A DNA stretch of 64,000 nucleotides. Origin: Gordionus sp. m RMFG-2023 (taxonomy: Eukaryota > Nematomorpha > Gordioida > Chordodea > Parachordodidae). The notes beneath the pieces are model-generated. The model saw only the letters and a list, made by a program, of their open reading frames with translations, was not told the DNA's origin and ran no database searches. Position numbers and translations under genes: made by a program. Location: assembly GCF_954871325.1 (NCBI RefSeq), contig NC_088775.1, positions 79,523,561 through 79,587,560 on the forward strand. The letters run 5' to 3'. Positions within the stretch are counted from its first letter, which is position 1. The number at the start of each line of letters is the position of its first letter. This document shows positions 63,410-64,000 of this stretch, piece by piece.

Positions 63410-63895
63410 AATAATAAAATAGTATTTATAAAATTTTTAACTTACATTGCCTATGAGATAACCTTAAAAAACTTATTTAATATTATATGTATTTATTATG
63501 TAAGTTTGTATTTTGTGCAGGAATCTAAAAAAATAGTATTTATAAAAATTTTAAATTACATTGCCTATGAGATAACCTTAAAAAAACTTATTTAATATAT
63601 GTATTTATTATGTAAGTTTGTTTTTTGTACAGGAATCTAAAAAAATAGTATTTATAAAAATTTTAACTCACATTGCCTATGAGATAACCTTAAAAAACTT
63701 ATTTAATATTATATGTATTTATTATGTATGTTTGTTTTTTGTGCAGGAATCTAAAAAATAGTATTTATTAAAATTTTAACTTACATTGCCTATGAGATAA
63801 CCTTAAAAAACTTATCTAATATTATATGTATTTATTATGTAAGTTTGTTTTTTGTGCAGGAATCTAAAAAATAGTATTTATAAAAATTTTAACTT
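63410..63895. repeat. 114-bp subrepeat block 4 (four units)
   Basis: Units at 63448, 63560, 63676 and 63789. One has an extra A in the CCTTAAAAAACTT run, so the plus-strand frame seen in block 1 is not kept here. Confidence 0.9.
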
Positions 63896-64000
63896 CCCTA
63901 AATCTGCCACTTAACGTGGGTAAAATAGAATAGATAAATTAATTTTCAAATATAAAATAAGATGCTCAGATAAAACGTAAGTATATGTAATGTTCAACTT

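Larger units (their letters stand above)
59361..64000 (-). repeat. Higher-order tandem array with Helitron-exon-like pieces and 114-bp subrepeats
   Basis: The anchor phrase AATGTTCAACTTGTTCTTGA recurs at 59455, 60511, 61383, 62932 and 63989 (spacings 1056, 872, 1549, 1057); the last copy is cut off by the window end. Each unit contains three things: a ~190-bp piece reading on the minus strand HKEKARKRQALCRIKKRNEQ and TSNHLEDTGN, up to VEHY; a linker with GGAATCACATCTTAAAAATA; and a block of ~114-bp subrepeats. I count 17 subrepeats (4, 2, 4+3, 4). The minus-strand piece resembles the basic N-terminus of Helitron proteins, and in the copy at 59440 it reaches VEHYCGP, comparable with EEHYCG at 57840. 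High identity between units suggests recent amplification. The array runs off the window. Confidence 0.85.

Noticed and set aside
59361-64000. CRISPR-like or prokaryotic repeat array
   Set aside because: Repeats are contiguous without unique spacers, and the host genes are spliced animal genes.

Overview
The window is AT-rich eukaryotic DNA with short exons, GT..AG introns and dense transposon debris. Three host genes can be rebuilt exon by exon, and all three point to an animal. They are the proteasomal ubiquitin receptor Rpn13/ADRM1 (+, 3192-10578), a chondroitin sulfate synthase of the CHSY1 type (-, 21756-10987) and an acyl-protein thioesterase/lysophospholipase of the LYPLA type (-, 48680-35628). 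In each, exon phases close at every junction and known active-site or binding motifs are kept. Many introns are only 37-54 bp, while others are kilobases long and filled with mobile elements. Very AT-rich animals with mini-introns, such as orthonectids or dicyemids, fit this style, but the species cannot be named from the sequence alone.

Layout. 1-2618: a broken Ty3/gypsy fossil on the minus strand, running off the window edge. 3192-10578: ADRM1 in eight exons, with a LINE relic and two MITEs in its introns. 10987-21756: CHSY-like gene in four exons, convergent with ADRM1, with a hAT relic and a Tc1/mariner relic in its 6.6 kb second intron. 21757-32583: intergenic, with MITEs, local tandem duplications and a non-LTR relic, and no gene seen. 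32584-33438: one exon of an unrecognised W/Y-rich protein. 35628-48680: LYPLA, seven exons. Its last intron is 12.2 kb and holds a 5'-truncated LINE (36.9-39.5 kb), a nearly 6 kb head-to-head palindrome of a ZMYM-type hAT transposon (40905-46858) and a MITE-like unit with a tRNA-like core.

49484-51344 is a second gypsy fossil (gag and integrase parts). A minus-strand Helitron ends inside it at 51345 with a textbook CTAG terminus and hairpin. The Helitron carries 163-bp tandem repeats near its 3' end, a PIF1-type helicase, a HUH Rep domain and an N-terminal Cys/His region. It is interrupted by a 1130-bp hAT element with an 8-bp target-site duplication (54574-55703). From 58.6 kb to the window end lies a higher-order tandem array. 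Each large unit (about 0.87-1.55 kb) carries a piece resembling a Helitron N-terminal exon on the minus strand plus two to seven copies of a ~114-bp repeat. Every 114-bp repeat contains a canonical 35-bp mini-intron signature on the minus strand.

The host genes are unrelated housekeeping or matrix functions and form no operon. The most unusual items are the mini-intron-bearing satellite array, the hAT palindrome inside a gene, and the gypsy > Helitron > hAT nesting.
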